A stretch of 64,000 nucleotides of DNA, from NCBI GenBank assembly GCA_030247675.1, contig JAOTRX010000002.1:1054001-1118000 (forward strand), in the 5' to 3' direction. The position numbers and the translations under genes were made by a program. The stretch's first letter is position 1; each line of letters starts with the position of its first letter. Origin of the DNA: Desulforhopalus sp. (GTDB lineage Bacteria; Desulfobacterota; Desulfobulbia; Desulfobulbales; Desulfocapsaceae). The notes under the pieces were generated by a model. That model did no database searches. It was not told where the DNA came from and worked only from the letters and a program-made list of their open reading frames with translations. This document shows, piece after piece, positions 52,304-64,000 of this stretch.

Positions 52304-53085
52304 GCATCATCTTCGGCCGCAAGCGCAGGAGGCCCGACGAGCGGGATTACCTGTGCGAGCTCTTCATCCGCATGCTGCTGCACAGCGAGGAGCGCGGCCC
52401 GCACGCCTCCGGTCTCGCCTGGCTCAAGACAGACGGCAGCCACCGCATCTTCAAGCGGCCGATGCGGGCGCACGAGCTGGTCTACGAGAAGCCGTTCCAG
52501 GAGCTGCTCGGACAGGTCGACAACGATACCACCATCCTCATGGGACATACCCGCTGGCGCACCCGGGGCAACGAGTTCAACAACCGCAACAACCATCCCA
52601 TCCGGGCCGGGATCGTCATCGGCACTCACAACGGCACCATCTACAACGCCGATTATCTGTTCCGCCGCCTTAGGCTGCCGCGCTACGCAGAGGTGGACAG
52701 CGAGCTGATCTTCCGTCTGGCCGACCGCTTCGCGCCAGAAGGCCCCATCGACCAGGAGGGGCTGAAGAAGGCGCTTGCCCTCTGTCGCGGCCAAATGAGC
52801 GCCGTGCTGACCTCACGCCTCGACCCCGGCACCATCACCGTGCTCAAGGGCAACAAGCCACTCTGCCTGCGCATCCACCGCCAGCACCGGGTGGTGCTCT
52901 ACGCCTCGGACGACGCCTTTATTGACTTTGCCGTGGTCAACGAGAAGGGCTGGCGCGAGCTGGAGGTTCCGCCCATGACCATGCTCACCATCCGCCACGA
53001 GGATGTGCGGGCTATCGAAAACAGCGAATTCCGCTTCATACCCCAGGAGCGCAAAGGGACACTGCCCGAAGGAGTGAATGCATGA
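52288..53085 (+). CDS. Class II glutamine amidotransferase
   Basis: A 265-aa N-terminal-nucleophile amidotransferase. The initiator Met is followed by Cys2 (MCGQVGIIFG), the catalytic nucleophile after Met removal. Further motifs: MGHTRWRTRGN (about 88) and THNGTIYN (about 110), both typical of the glutaminase pocket. It would release ammonia from glutamine for an amidation, presumably feeding the amidoligase encoded upstream. It overlaps the cyclotransferase gene by 4 bp (ATGA). Confidence 0.85.
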   Translation: MCGQVGIIFGRKRRRPDERDYLCELFIRMLLHSEERGPHASGLAWLKTDGSHRIFKRPMRAHELVYEKPFQELLGQVDNDTTILMGHTRWRTRGNEFNNRNNHPIRAGIVIGTHNGTIYNADYLFRRLRLPRYAEVDSELIFRLADRFAPEGPIDQEGLKKALALCRGQMSAVLTSRLDPGTITVLKGNKPLCLRIHRQHRVVLYASDDAFIDFAVVNEKGWRELEVPPMTMLTIRHEDVRAIENSEFRFIPQERKGTLPEGVNA

Positions 53086-53639
53086 ACATTGGAGACACCG
53101 CGAAGCTGAACACAAACCCGGAAGACAGTCCCGAGACCATCCTCCGACTCTTCGTCTACGGCACCCTGAAACGGGGCTACTGGAACCATCAACGCTTCTG
53201 CGCCCAGGCCCGCAGCATCGAACCAGCCGTGGTCTGGGGCAGGCTCTACCATCTCCACGCCGGGTTCCCGGCCCTCGAGGTGCCGGAAGGGCTGATCCTG
53301 TCTCAGGGCACCGCCGATCCACTGGCCGACGCCCGCAGGCAGGAGGATATCGGCACACCACGCTTCGGCCGACCGACCGGCGATTGGGATCTGATCCATG
53401 GGGAACTGGTGACCTTCACCGACCCGCAACGCAACCTGCCGCCTATCGACCGGCTGGAAGGCTTCCGGCCCGGCGGCCAGAGCATGTACCAGCGGGTGAT
53501 GGTGCCTGCAGCCAGGGGCTCAATCGCCTGTGCTGTATGGACTTACACCATGTATGCGCCTCAGAACGGCGAACGTATCACCAACGACAATCAGGCCGTT
53601 TTTTGGAAAAGTCGTCTCTATTCGGCACAAAACGCTTGA
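53082..53639 (+). CDS. Gamma-glutamylcyclotransferase-like (AIG2/GGCT) enzyme
   Basis: A 185-aa GGCT/AIG2-like protein: FVYGTLKRGYWNH near residue 24 (substrate-binding YGTLKxG), a long middle with LILSQGTADPLADARRQEDI and DRLEGFRPGG (Asp/Glu-rich), and a C-terminal VWTYTM. It would remove gamma-glutamyl groups as 5-oxoproline. It closes the cassette and overlaps the promoter of the defence island, which starts within 3 bp of its stop codon. Confidence 0.8.
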   Translation: MNIGDTAKLNTNPEDSPETILRLFVYGTLKRGYWNHQRFCAQARSIEPAVVWGRLYHLHAGFPALEVPEGLILSQGTADPLADARRQEDIGTPRFGRPTGDWDLIHGELVTFTDPQRNLPPIDRLEGFRPGGQSMYQRVMVPAARGSIACAVWTYTMYAPQNGERITNDNQAVFWKSRLYSAQNA

Positions 53640-53664
53640 TTTTGGCAATCCATCAATGTAGTTT
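53636..53664 (+). promoter_or_regulatory. Putative promoter of the BREX/defence operon
   Basis: TTGATT (53636-53641), 17-bp spacer, TAGTTT (53659-53664). It overlaps the end of the cyclotransferase gene; the GC content falls sharply here. About 95 bp of leader follow before the HTH gene. Confidence 0.5.
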
Positions 53665-53758
53665 ATGGAGGTTAATTTGCGGCACTGTGTCCGGATTTCG
53701 GGTTTCCCGGAGACCTTCGGGCTTTTACCGAAAACATGATGAACGAAGGACGAAGGCT

Positions 53759-53962
53759 ATGGATGAGAGATGGCTGACGGTCGATGACATTTGCAAATAC
53801 CTGAATGTAAGCAACGAGACGGTCTACAAGTGGATCGAACAACGGGCTATGCCCGGTCATCGCGTCGGCCGTCGCTGGATGTTCAAACAAGACGAAGTGG
53901 ACGAATGGGTCCGCTCCGGCGGTGCGGCTGACAAATCCGATAAGCCGGACACCGAGCAATAA
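53759..53962 (+). CDS. Excisionase-family HTH protein of the BREX operon
   Basis: A 67-aa winged-helix/MerR-type DNA-binding protein: LTVDDICKYLNVSNETVYKW followed by RRWMFKQDEVDEWV, the standard excisionase-like motif. It is 10 bp before brxF and is the first gene of the island, so it is a plausible operon regulator. It could also be an unrelated excisionase, but no recombinase gene is adjacent. Confidence 0.75.
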   Translation: MDERWLTVDDICKYLNVSNETVYKWIEQRAMPGHRVGRRWMFKQDEVDEWVRSGGAADKSDKPDTEQ

Positions 53963-53971
53963 GGAGCGACC

Positions 53972-58233
<4,262 letters not shown>

Positions 58234-58237
58234 TGCA

Positions 58238-58627
58238 ATGAGCAGCTTTCAGCGATTCGAGGACATAGAAGCCTGGCAAAAGGCCCGGGAACTGACAAAG
58301 GCAATTTACGCCATGTCAAACGACGGCCAGTTTGCTCGTGATTTCGGCCTGCGCGACCAAATTCGCCGCGCTTCGGTCTCAATCATGTCCAACATCGCTG
58401 AAGGTTTCGGCAGAGGCGGTAACAAGGAGTTCATCCAGTTCTTATCCACCGCCAAAGGCTCAGCATCCGAAGTGCAAGCCCAACTCTACGTCGCCCTCGA
58501 CGCTGGCTACATAAACCAAGATCAATTCCAAAAACTCTATTCGGAAACCGAAGCAACGGCGCGGATGATCGCTGGACTGTTGCGGTATTTACAGAACAGC
58601 GACTTCAAGGGAGCCAAGTACAAATGA
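58238..58627 (+). CDS. Four-helix bundle protein (S23 / 23S rRNA intervening-sequence family)
   Basis: A 129-aa helical protein with the S23-type signature: FEDIEAWQKARELTKAIYAM, then LRDQIRRASVSIMSNIAEGF and NKEFIQFLSTAKGSASEVQA. This family is widespread as an insert in bacterial rRNA and operons; its role is unknown. It is inserted neatly between brxC (4-bp gap) and pglX (ATGA overlap), flanked by inverted short repeats. It is not a known core BREX component. Confidence 0.85.
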   Translation: MSSFQRFEDIEAWQKARELTKAIYAMSNDGQFARDFGLRDQIRRASVSIMSNIAEGFGRGGNKEFIQFLSTAKGSASEVQAQLYVALDAGYINQDQFQKLYSETEATARMIAGLLRYLQNSDFKGAKYK

Positions 58628-61461
58628 AACAGGACGAGCTTTTCAACTCAGAACACAGAACCCAGAACACAGAACCGCAACCGGTCACCTGTCTCGGCAT
58701 CGAATTCCCAAGTGATGAAGCGCGACGCCAACACTTCACCGAGCTACTACGCGACCGGTTGCGCAACCCGGAGTTCCGCAAGATCGAAGGCTTCCCTATC
58801 GGTAGCGATGAGGACATCCTGAACCTGAGCGATCCGCCTTACTACACCGCCTGCCCGAATCCGTGGATTGCCGAGTTCATCGCCGAGTGGGAGGCGCAAA
58901 AGCCGGAACAGCCTGAAGGCTATCACTATCACCGGGAACCCTTTGCGGCCGATGTAAGCGAGGGTAAAAACGACCCCATCTACAACGCGCACTCTTATCA
59001 CACCAAGGTGCCGCACAAGGCCATCATGCGTTACATCCTCCACTATACGCAGCCGGGGGATATCGTATTCGACGGCTTCTGTGGAACCGGCATGACCGGT
59101 GTGGCTGCACAGATGTGTGGCGACTGTGAAGTGGTCATGTCTCTTGGGTATCAGGTGAAGCCGGACGGCACCATTTTGCAGGAAGAGACGAATGAAGATG
59201 GCAAAAAGGTTTGGCGGCCGTTTTCAAAAATGGGCGTCCGACGAGCTGTGATCAATGAACTCTCTCCTGCAGCTACTTCAATTGCGAATGGATACAATGT
59301 GTTGTCTGGATGTGATCCAGAGCTTTTTAAAAAGACCGTCGAGAAGCTCTTAAAGGATGCATCACAGGATATCGGATACCTGTATGAAACTAGATTGCCT
59401 TCAGGGGCTAAGGCAAAAATCGATTATGTAATATGGTCAGATGTCTTTGTCTGCAACAACTGCGCTGGGGAAATTGTTTTTTGGGATGAAGCAGTAGATT
59501 ACGATGCAGCCAAAATCAAGTCCGAGTTTGATTGCCCAAATTGTGGAGCCCATCTTTCAAAAGCGAAGCTTGATCATGCCATAACTACACGGTTTGACAG
59601 TAAGCTAAATATCACCCGATCCGGCAATAAACAGGTGCCAGTCCTTATTGCTGCCAGCAATGGCCGACAGAAATTTACTAAGAGACCAGACTCTGATGAT
59701 ATTTCATTTCTGGATTCAATGGCAGGCATGGTCAATGACTACTGGTTTCCTACCAATCGGATGATGAATGCCGATGATGATATTCAGAAGTGGGGGGATA
59801 AGTGGAGAGCGGGAACCTCAAATTTTAGATTTGTTCACGAGCTTTACACCGATAGAAATAGCATTGTTCTAGGGTATATCTGGAAATGGATAAATCAGAT
59901 CAAAAAGCCAGAGCTGCTGGCCGCATTACGATTTGCTTTCACTGCGACATGCATGCGCCATTCGTTGATGAATACTTTTCGATTTAACGTTTCATTCCCA
60001 TCAAATGTAACACTTGGAACTTTGTATATCGCATCTCTCGCAAAAGAGACAAACTTTCTAGACCAATTCAAAAACAAGTGCTTACGCAGAATTTTGCCAT
60101 TCCTGTCACATAAAGAGAATCAACGCCCAGTTGTCTCTTCACAGAGTTCAACCGATCTTAAGCAAATAGAGACTGCTTCAGTTGACTACCTTTTCATTGA
60201 TCCACCATTCGGAGACAATCTCGCCTATTCTGAACTCAATTTTTCTTGGGAAGCATGGTTTGGTGTATTTACGAAACAAGCGAATGAGGCGGTTGTTAGC
60301 AAGCATCAGGCAAAAGACCTATCTGAATACAGGAGTTTAATGACTGGCTGCTTCGCTGAAGCAAATCGAATCTTGAAGCCTGGAAGATGGGTGACAGTTG
60401 AATTTTCTAACACAAAAGCATCAGTTTGGAACACCATTCAGACTGCTTTGGTGGAAGCAGGGTTCATCGTCGCCAACGTATCCGCTCTGGATAAAAAGCA
60501 AGGCAGCTTTAACGCCGTCACCAATACGACCTCGGTAAAACAGGACCTCGTAATCTCAGCCTACAAACCCAATGGCGGTTTTGAAGAACGCTTTCAGAAA
60601 GAGGCGCAAACCGAAGAAGGCGTGTGGGATTTTGTCCGCACGCACTTGAAGTATCTGCCGGTCACGAAGCAACAGGGGGCATTGCTACTGTTCATACCAG
60701 AACGTGACCCGCGCATCCTGTTCGACCAGATGATCGCATTCTATGTCCGCAAGGGCTATCCCGTGCCGATCTCCAGCCAGGAGTTCCAGGTCGGACTTTC
60801 GCAGCGTTTCATCGAGCGTGACGGCATGTTTTTCCTGCCGGATCAGGTGGCCGAATACGACCGCAAGAAAATGACCTCGGGCGAACTCAAGCAGATGTCC
60901 ATGTTCGTCTCTGACGAGGCATCCGCTATCCAGTGGCTCCGCCAGCTTATCAAGGAAAAACCACAGACGTTCTCCGACATCAATCCGCAGTTCATGCAGC
61001 AACTGGGTGGCTGGAGCAAAAACGAGGCCCAGCTCGACCTGCGCGAATTGCTGAACCAGAACTTTCTCTGTTACGACGGCAAAGGCCCGGTGCCCGAGCA
61101 GATCCACGCCTACCTCTCCACCAACTGGAAAGAGCTGCGCAACCTGCCCAAGGATGACCCGGCGCTGGTGACCAAAGCCCGTGACCGTTGGTATGTGCCC
61201 GATCCCAACAAGGCGGGCGACCTGGAGAAGCTGCGCGAGAAAGCGCTGCTCAAGGAGTTCGAGGAATACAAAGAGGTCAAGAAGAAACTCAAGGTCTTCC
61301 GCCTGGAAGCTGTCCGCGCCGGATTCAAGAAAGCCTGGCAGGAACGCGACTACGCCGTCATCGTCGCCGTGGCCGACAAGATCCCCAACAACGTCCTTGA
61401 AGAAGATCCTAAACTGCTCATGTGGTACGACCAGGCAGTAACACGAATGGGAGGCGAATAA
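58624..61461 (+). CDS. pglX: BREX adenine-specific DNA methyltransferase PglX (type 3, PglXI-like)
   Basis: A 945-aa adenine methylase. SAM-binding FDGFCGTGMTG (about 148-158), catalytic DPPF (526-529), with a Zn-like CNNC ... CPNC region (about 277-307). It would modify a BREX recognition site in host DNA. The N-terminus contains NSEHRTQNTEPQP, encoded by the inverted repeat copy. The central stretch (59220-60480) is clearly lower in GC than both ends, suggesting replacement of the recognition part. Overlaps the S23 gene (ATGA); the IetA gene follows by 1-bp overlap. Confidence 0.8.
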   Translation: MKQDELFNSEHRTQNTEPQPVTCLGIEFPSDEARRQHFTELLRDRLRNPEFRKIEGFPIGSDEDILNLSDPPYYTACPNPWIAEFIAEWEAQKPEQPEGYHYHREPFAADVSEGKNDPIYNAHSYHTKVPHKAIMRYILHYTQPGDIVFDGFCGTGMTGVAAQMCGDCEVVMSLGYQVKPDGTILQEETNEDGKKVWRPFSKMGVRRAVINELSPAATSIANGYNVLSGCDPELFKKTVEKLLKDASQDIGYLYETRLPSGAKAKIDYVIWSDVFVCNNCAGEIVFWDEAVDYDAAKIKSEFDCPNCGAHLSKAKLDHAITTRFDSKLNITRSGNKQVPVLIAASNGRQKFTKRPDSDDISFLDSMAGMVNDYWFPTNRMMNADDDIQKWGDKWRAGTSNFRFVHELYTDRNSIVLGYIWKWINQIKKPELLAALRFAFTATCMRHSLMNTFRFNVSFPSNVTLGTLYIASLAKETNFLDQFKNKCLRRILPFLSHKENQRPVVSSQSSTDLKQIETASVDYLFIDPPFGDNLAYSELNFSWEAWFGVFTKQANEAVVSKHQAKDLSEYRSLMTGCFAEANRILKPGRWVTVEFSNTKASVWNTIQTALVEAGFIVANVSALDKKQGSFNAVTNTTSVKQDLVISAYKPNGGFEERFQKEAQTEEGVWDFVRTHLKYLPVTKQQGALLLFIPERDPRILFDQMIAFYVRKGYPVPISSQEFQVGLSQRFIERDGMFFLPDQVAEYDRKKMTSGELKQMSMFVSDEASAIQWLRQLIKEKPQTFSDINPQFMQQLGGWSKNEAQLDLRELLNQNFLCYDGKGPVPEQIHAYLSTNWKELRNLPKDDPALVTKARDRWYVPDPNKAGDLEKLREKALLKEFEEYKEVKKKLKVFRLEAVRAGFKKAWQERDYAVIVAVADKIPNNVLEEDPKLLMWYDQAVTRMGGE
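58645..58676 (+). repeat. Short AGAACACAGAACCCAG-type repeat in pglX 5' end
   Basis: Near-inverted partner of the brxC repeat at 57823-57858. It lies in the first codons of pglX and encodes NSEHRTQNTEP. See the flanking-repeat finding. Confidence 0.6.
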
Positions 61462-62468
61462 TGGCAAGAGCGGATTTACTAATTCGCCTTGTCCAATCCG
61501 GCATACGGGGCGACAAGGCCACATTTAGAAAGGTCGTCGAGGCGATCATCGCCGAAGAACGAACCAAGCAGCACAAGGTGCTGGCCGAGAAGCTCGAAGA
61601 GATGCTCAATACCGCACCGATTGAGCGTCCCGTTACCAATGGCGGTGGCCCTATGTTGGATCAGCGCATGGGCAACCTGTTCCATGAGGTCATGCCTCAA
61701 CGAAAACTCTCGGATCTCATCCTGCCGGATGAGGTGCAGCAGATTTGCCAGGGCCTGATCCAGGAACAGCACAGGACCGACCTGCTCAGGTCATACAACC
61801 TGGAGCCCCGCAACCGCCTGCTCCTCATCGGACCGCCGGGCAATGGCAAGACGTCGTTGGCCGAGGCCATTGCAGAAGCACTGGTGGTTCCACTGCTTGT
61901 GGTTCGTTATGAGAGCGTCGTGGGTACATACCTGGGTGAGACCGCTGTCCGCCTGAAAAAACTGTTTGAGTATGCATCCACTCGGAAATGCGTCCTCTTT
62001 TTCGACGAGTTTGAAACCCTCGGCAAGGAACGCGGTGATCTGCACGAAACCGGTGAGATCAAACGCGTGGTGAGTTCGCTGCTCATGCAGATCGACAACC
62101 TGCCGAGCCATGTGATGGTCATAGGGGCAACCAATCATGCGGAACTGCTGGACCGTGCAGTATGGCGGCGCTTCCAGGTCCGCATGACACTGCCCGGCCC
62201 GACCCGTGCTCGCCTGACAGAGTGGTTCGAAAAATTCGAGCGCCGGATCAATATCCCTTTGGGATACGCGCCTGGCACTTTGGCCAAACGTCTCCAGGAA
62301 TCGAATTTCGCGGAAGTCGAAGAGTTTGGCACGACCGTGTTCCGGCAGTATGTGCTCGAACAACCGAACGCCGACATGAAGGAAATCGTGTCCAAAACCC
62401 TCCAGCACTGGTCCGCCAGATCAGTCACAGTAGCTCAACAGGACGGACCGGAGGTGAAGGATGCCTGA
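61461..62468 (+). CDS. ietA: IetA-like AAA+ ATPase
   Basis: A 335-aa AAA ATPase: Walker A GPPGNGKT (124-131), Walker B CVLFFDEFE (about 178-186), sensor GATNHAE and arginine-finger-like AVWRRF. Directly followed by a subtilisin-like protease in an 8-bp overlap, the pairing of the IetAS anti-phage system. ATG 61461 is taken because GGGAGG precedes it by 7 nt. It is coupled to pglX (stop overlaps start), so it is in the BREX transcript. Confidence 0.8.
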   Translation: MARADLLIRLVQSGIRGDKATFRKVVEAIIAEERTKQHKVLAEKLEEMLNTAPIERPVTNGGGPMLDQRMGNLFHEVMPQRKLSDLILPDEVQQICQGLIQEQHRTDLLRSYNLEPRNRLLLIGPPGNGKTSLAEAIAEALVVPLLVVRYESVVGTYLGETAVRLKKLFEYASTRKCVLFFDEFETLGKERGDLHETGEIKRVVSSLLMQIDNLPSHVMVIGATNHAELLDRAVWRRFQVRMTLPGPTRARLTEWFEKFERRINIPLGYAPGTLAKRLQESNFAEVEEFGTTVFRQYVLEQPNADMKEIVSKTLQHWSARSVTVAQQDGPEVKDA

Positions 62469-64000
62469 ACGCCCACTACTCCTTTTTCCGACGCCTGAGG
62501 TTACTTCCAAGTCGAATCTTGGCGGCGGAGGTGGTCGTTCGCATCTGCCGACACATTTTCGGCAAGGGGAAAGGCTGGCTCCAAAATTTACTCAGCTACA
62601 AGAAGCTGTTCGCGCCCGTAACATTGAGATCCAGCAAGCTGTGACGGGCATAGACCCTGAACAGGTCCTTGTTATGGAAACCATCGGGAGCGTCGAGGAT
62701 TTCGCCAATGCTGTGAAGCGTATCGATGGCTTTGAGTGGATGGGTGAATTTGAGATCGACGAAATAGGCCCTGATCAGGACTTCTTCGATGAAAAACATC
62801 CGGAGAAGGAGCTGAGTGGCCGCTTATACATGGTCATGACCAATCAGAGAGCTCTGGATGAGATGCTCTCCATGTGGCGTCGATATACGGACCAGGAGGA
62901 CCCAAAACAGAAATTCGACGGTGGGCTCACGAAGTTTCGTGATGTATTTCTGCGCTTGAAAGATATTCGCCGGTGGGACGTCAAAGACAGGCTTCTGGAG
63001 ACCGGGGTGATTGATGCCTGGCGAGAAGATCTGGAGCATGACGGCGGCAGGCTTATACGGTTTGAAGTCGAACTTTGGTTTCGAAACAGCGAAGAGAAGA
63101 GAAGCCAAAGCTCAGCAATTGTCGCGAGTCTGATCCAGCAACTCGGCGGGCATGTCTTAGCTGAGTCACTGCATGAGGGCATTGCCTATCATGGCATATT
63201 GGCCGAGTTGCCAGCCAATGCCATCCAGGCCGTTGTCGATAATCCGAATACAGAACTGGTGAAATGTGACAGCGTCATGTTCTTTCGGCCTGTCGGACAG
63301 ATGCTTGCCGGGGAGGGACTTCTCGAAGACGAAGCAGTCTATTCTGATCTTGAAGAACATTCACTGCCGGATGGAGAGCCGGTAATTGCTGTTTTTGATG
63401 GGCTTCCATTGGCAAATCATCGACTCTTGAATGGAAGGCTAATCGTCGATGACCCTGACAATGTAGAAAGCACCTATAACGCCAATGAGCGCGTGCATGG
63501 CACATCGATGGCGTCTCTGATCGTCCACGGTGACCTTAACGATGGGCTGCGGCCATTAGGACGACCAGTGTATGTTCGTCCGATTATGCAGCCGATTCCA
63601 AATGATTTTCGGGCACCTCGCCGTGAACATATTCCGGATGACGTCCTGCTTGTGGACCTCATTCACCGATCCGTGAAAAGGCTATTTGAAGGCGATGGTT
63701 CAGAAGGCCCGGTGGCCCCTTCTGTAAGGGTGATCAATTTATCGATTGGTGATCCATATAGACAGTTCCTGCAGTCCATGAGCCCTGTAGCAAGGCTACT
63801 GGATTGGCTCAGTCTCACCTATGGTGTGCTTTTTATTGTAAGTGCTGGGAATCAGTCAGACGCTATACAACTTGGGATTTCACGGACCGAATTCGAATCT
63901 TCAGATCCCCAGGAGCAAGAAACTGCTGTTGTTAAAGCGCTTTTTTCAGATGCCCGGAATCGCAAGCTTCTCTCACCAGCTGAGAGTATCAACGGGCTGA
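62461..64000 (+). CDS. ietS: IetS-like subtilisin (S8) protease, 3' end outside window
   Basis: The frame is open from ATG 62461 to the end of the window (513 codons seen). Catalytic Asp in AVFDGLP (residue 313), His in RVHGTSMA (346) and the oxyanion Asn in VSAGNQ (464) are in S8 order; the Ser would lie beyond the window. About 300 residues precede the protease domain. With the AAA ATPase gene it forms the known IetAS pair. The lower GC resembles that of ietA. Confidence 0.8.
   Translation, partial: MPERPLLLFPTPEVTSKSNLGGGGGRSHLPTHFRQGERLAPKFTQLQEAVRARNIEIQQAVTGIDPEQVLVMETIGSVEDFANAVKRIDGFEWMGEFEIDEIGPDQDFFDEKHPEKELSGRLYMVMTNQRALDEMLSMWRRYTDQEDPKQKFDGGLTKFRDVFLRLKDIRRWDVKDRLLETGVIDAWREDLEHDGGRLIRFEVELWFRNSEEKRSQSSAIVASLIQQLGGHVLAESLHEGIAYHGILAELPANAIQAVVDNPNTELVKCDSVMFFRPVGQMLAGEGLLEDEAVYSDLEEHSLPDGEPVIAVFDGLPLANHRLLNGRLIVDDPDNVESTYNANERVHGTSMASLIVHGDLNDGLRPLGRPVYVRPIMQPIPNDFRAPRREHIPDDVLLVDLIHRSVKRLFEGDGSEGPVAPSVRVINLSIGDPYRQFLQSMSPVARLLDWLSLTYGVLFIVSAGNQSDAIQLGISRTEFESSDPQEQETAVVKALFSDARNRKLLSPAESINGL

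Overview
The window is dense, high-GC bacterial DNA (about 60-65% GC by eye). It holds most of a contractile-tailed (myovirus-type) prophage or phage-plasmid, followed by an anti-phage defence island. The host looks like a Gram-negative bacterium: there is a lipobox lipoprotein and a proteobacterial style of overlapping ATGA starts. A deltaproteobacterial/Desulfuromonadota-like host is a guess, because no rRNA, tRNA or housekeeping gene is present.

Layout. (1) 1-5087: replication genes, a RecD-type helicase (5' end outside the window) overlapping a CHC2-primase/Toprim/helicase protein. (2) 5088-6942: an AT-rich cargo insert, an ABC-F ATPase behind a strong promoter, a three-codon leader ORF, stacked hairpins and an intrinsic terminator, which is the architecture of an attenuated ribosome-protection gene. 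(3) 6943-7500: a cluster of 14 TGCGGTGG/CCACCGCA octamers. (4) 7396-9040: a small unknown protein, an HTH protein and a terminase small subunit-like protein. (5) 9041-11138: a 45-bp tandem repeat array, then (minus strand) a tyrosine recombinase, a catalytic-domain-less recombinase partner and a small protein. (6) 11279-25821: large terminase, portal, a giant MuF-kinase fusion, a D12 methyltransferase-protease-scaffold fusion with a nested internal start, decoration protein, major capsid and connectors. (7) 25881-50564: tail terminator, sheath, tube, chaperone with a -1 frameshift, tape measure, hub, spike with PAAR tip, baseplate wedge (gp25, J, I) and fibre proteins. (8) 50814-53639: a conversion cassette of amidoligase, DUF5049-like protein, class II glutamine amidotransferase and gamma-glutamylcyclotransferase. 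(9) 53759-64000: HTH protein, brxF, brxC, a four-helix-bundle gene and pglX of a type 3 BREX system, with an IetAS pair (AAA ATPase plus subtilisin-like protease, cut by the window end) directly after pglX.

The most striking signal is non-coding. A 32-bp bipartite element (CCGAC-like box and TCCGGTAAGTAA box whose starts are exactly 18 bp apart) occurs seven times at module boundaries from 7.3 to 41 kb, always in the direction of transcription, and most copies are followed at once by a stem-loop. An eighth copy lies inside the tape-measure gene. I read these as a family of coordinated phage promoters with 5' hairpins, spread through the structural region in the manner of mobile promoter/stem-loop cassettes.

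All function calls rest on motifs and gene order read by eye. No database search or alignment was run.
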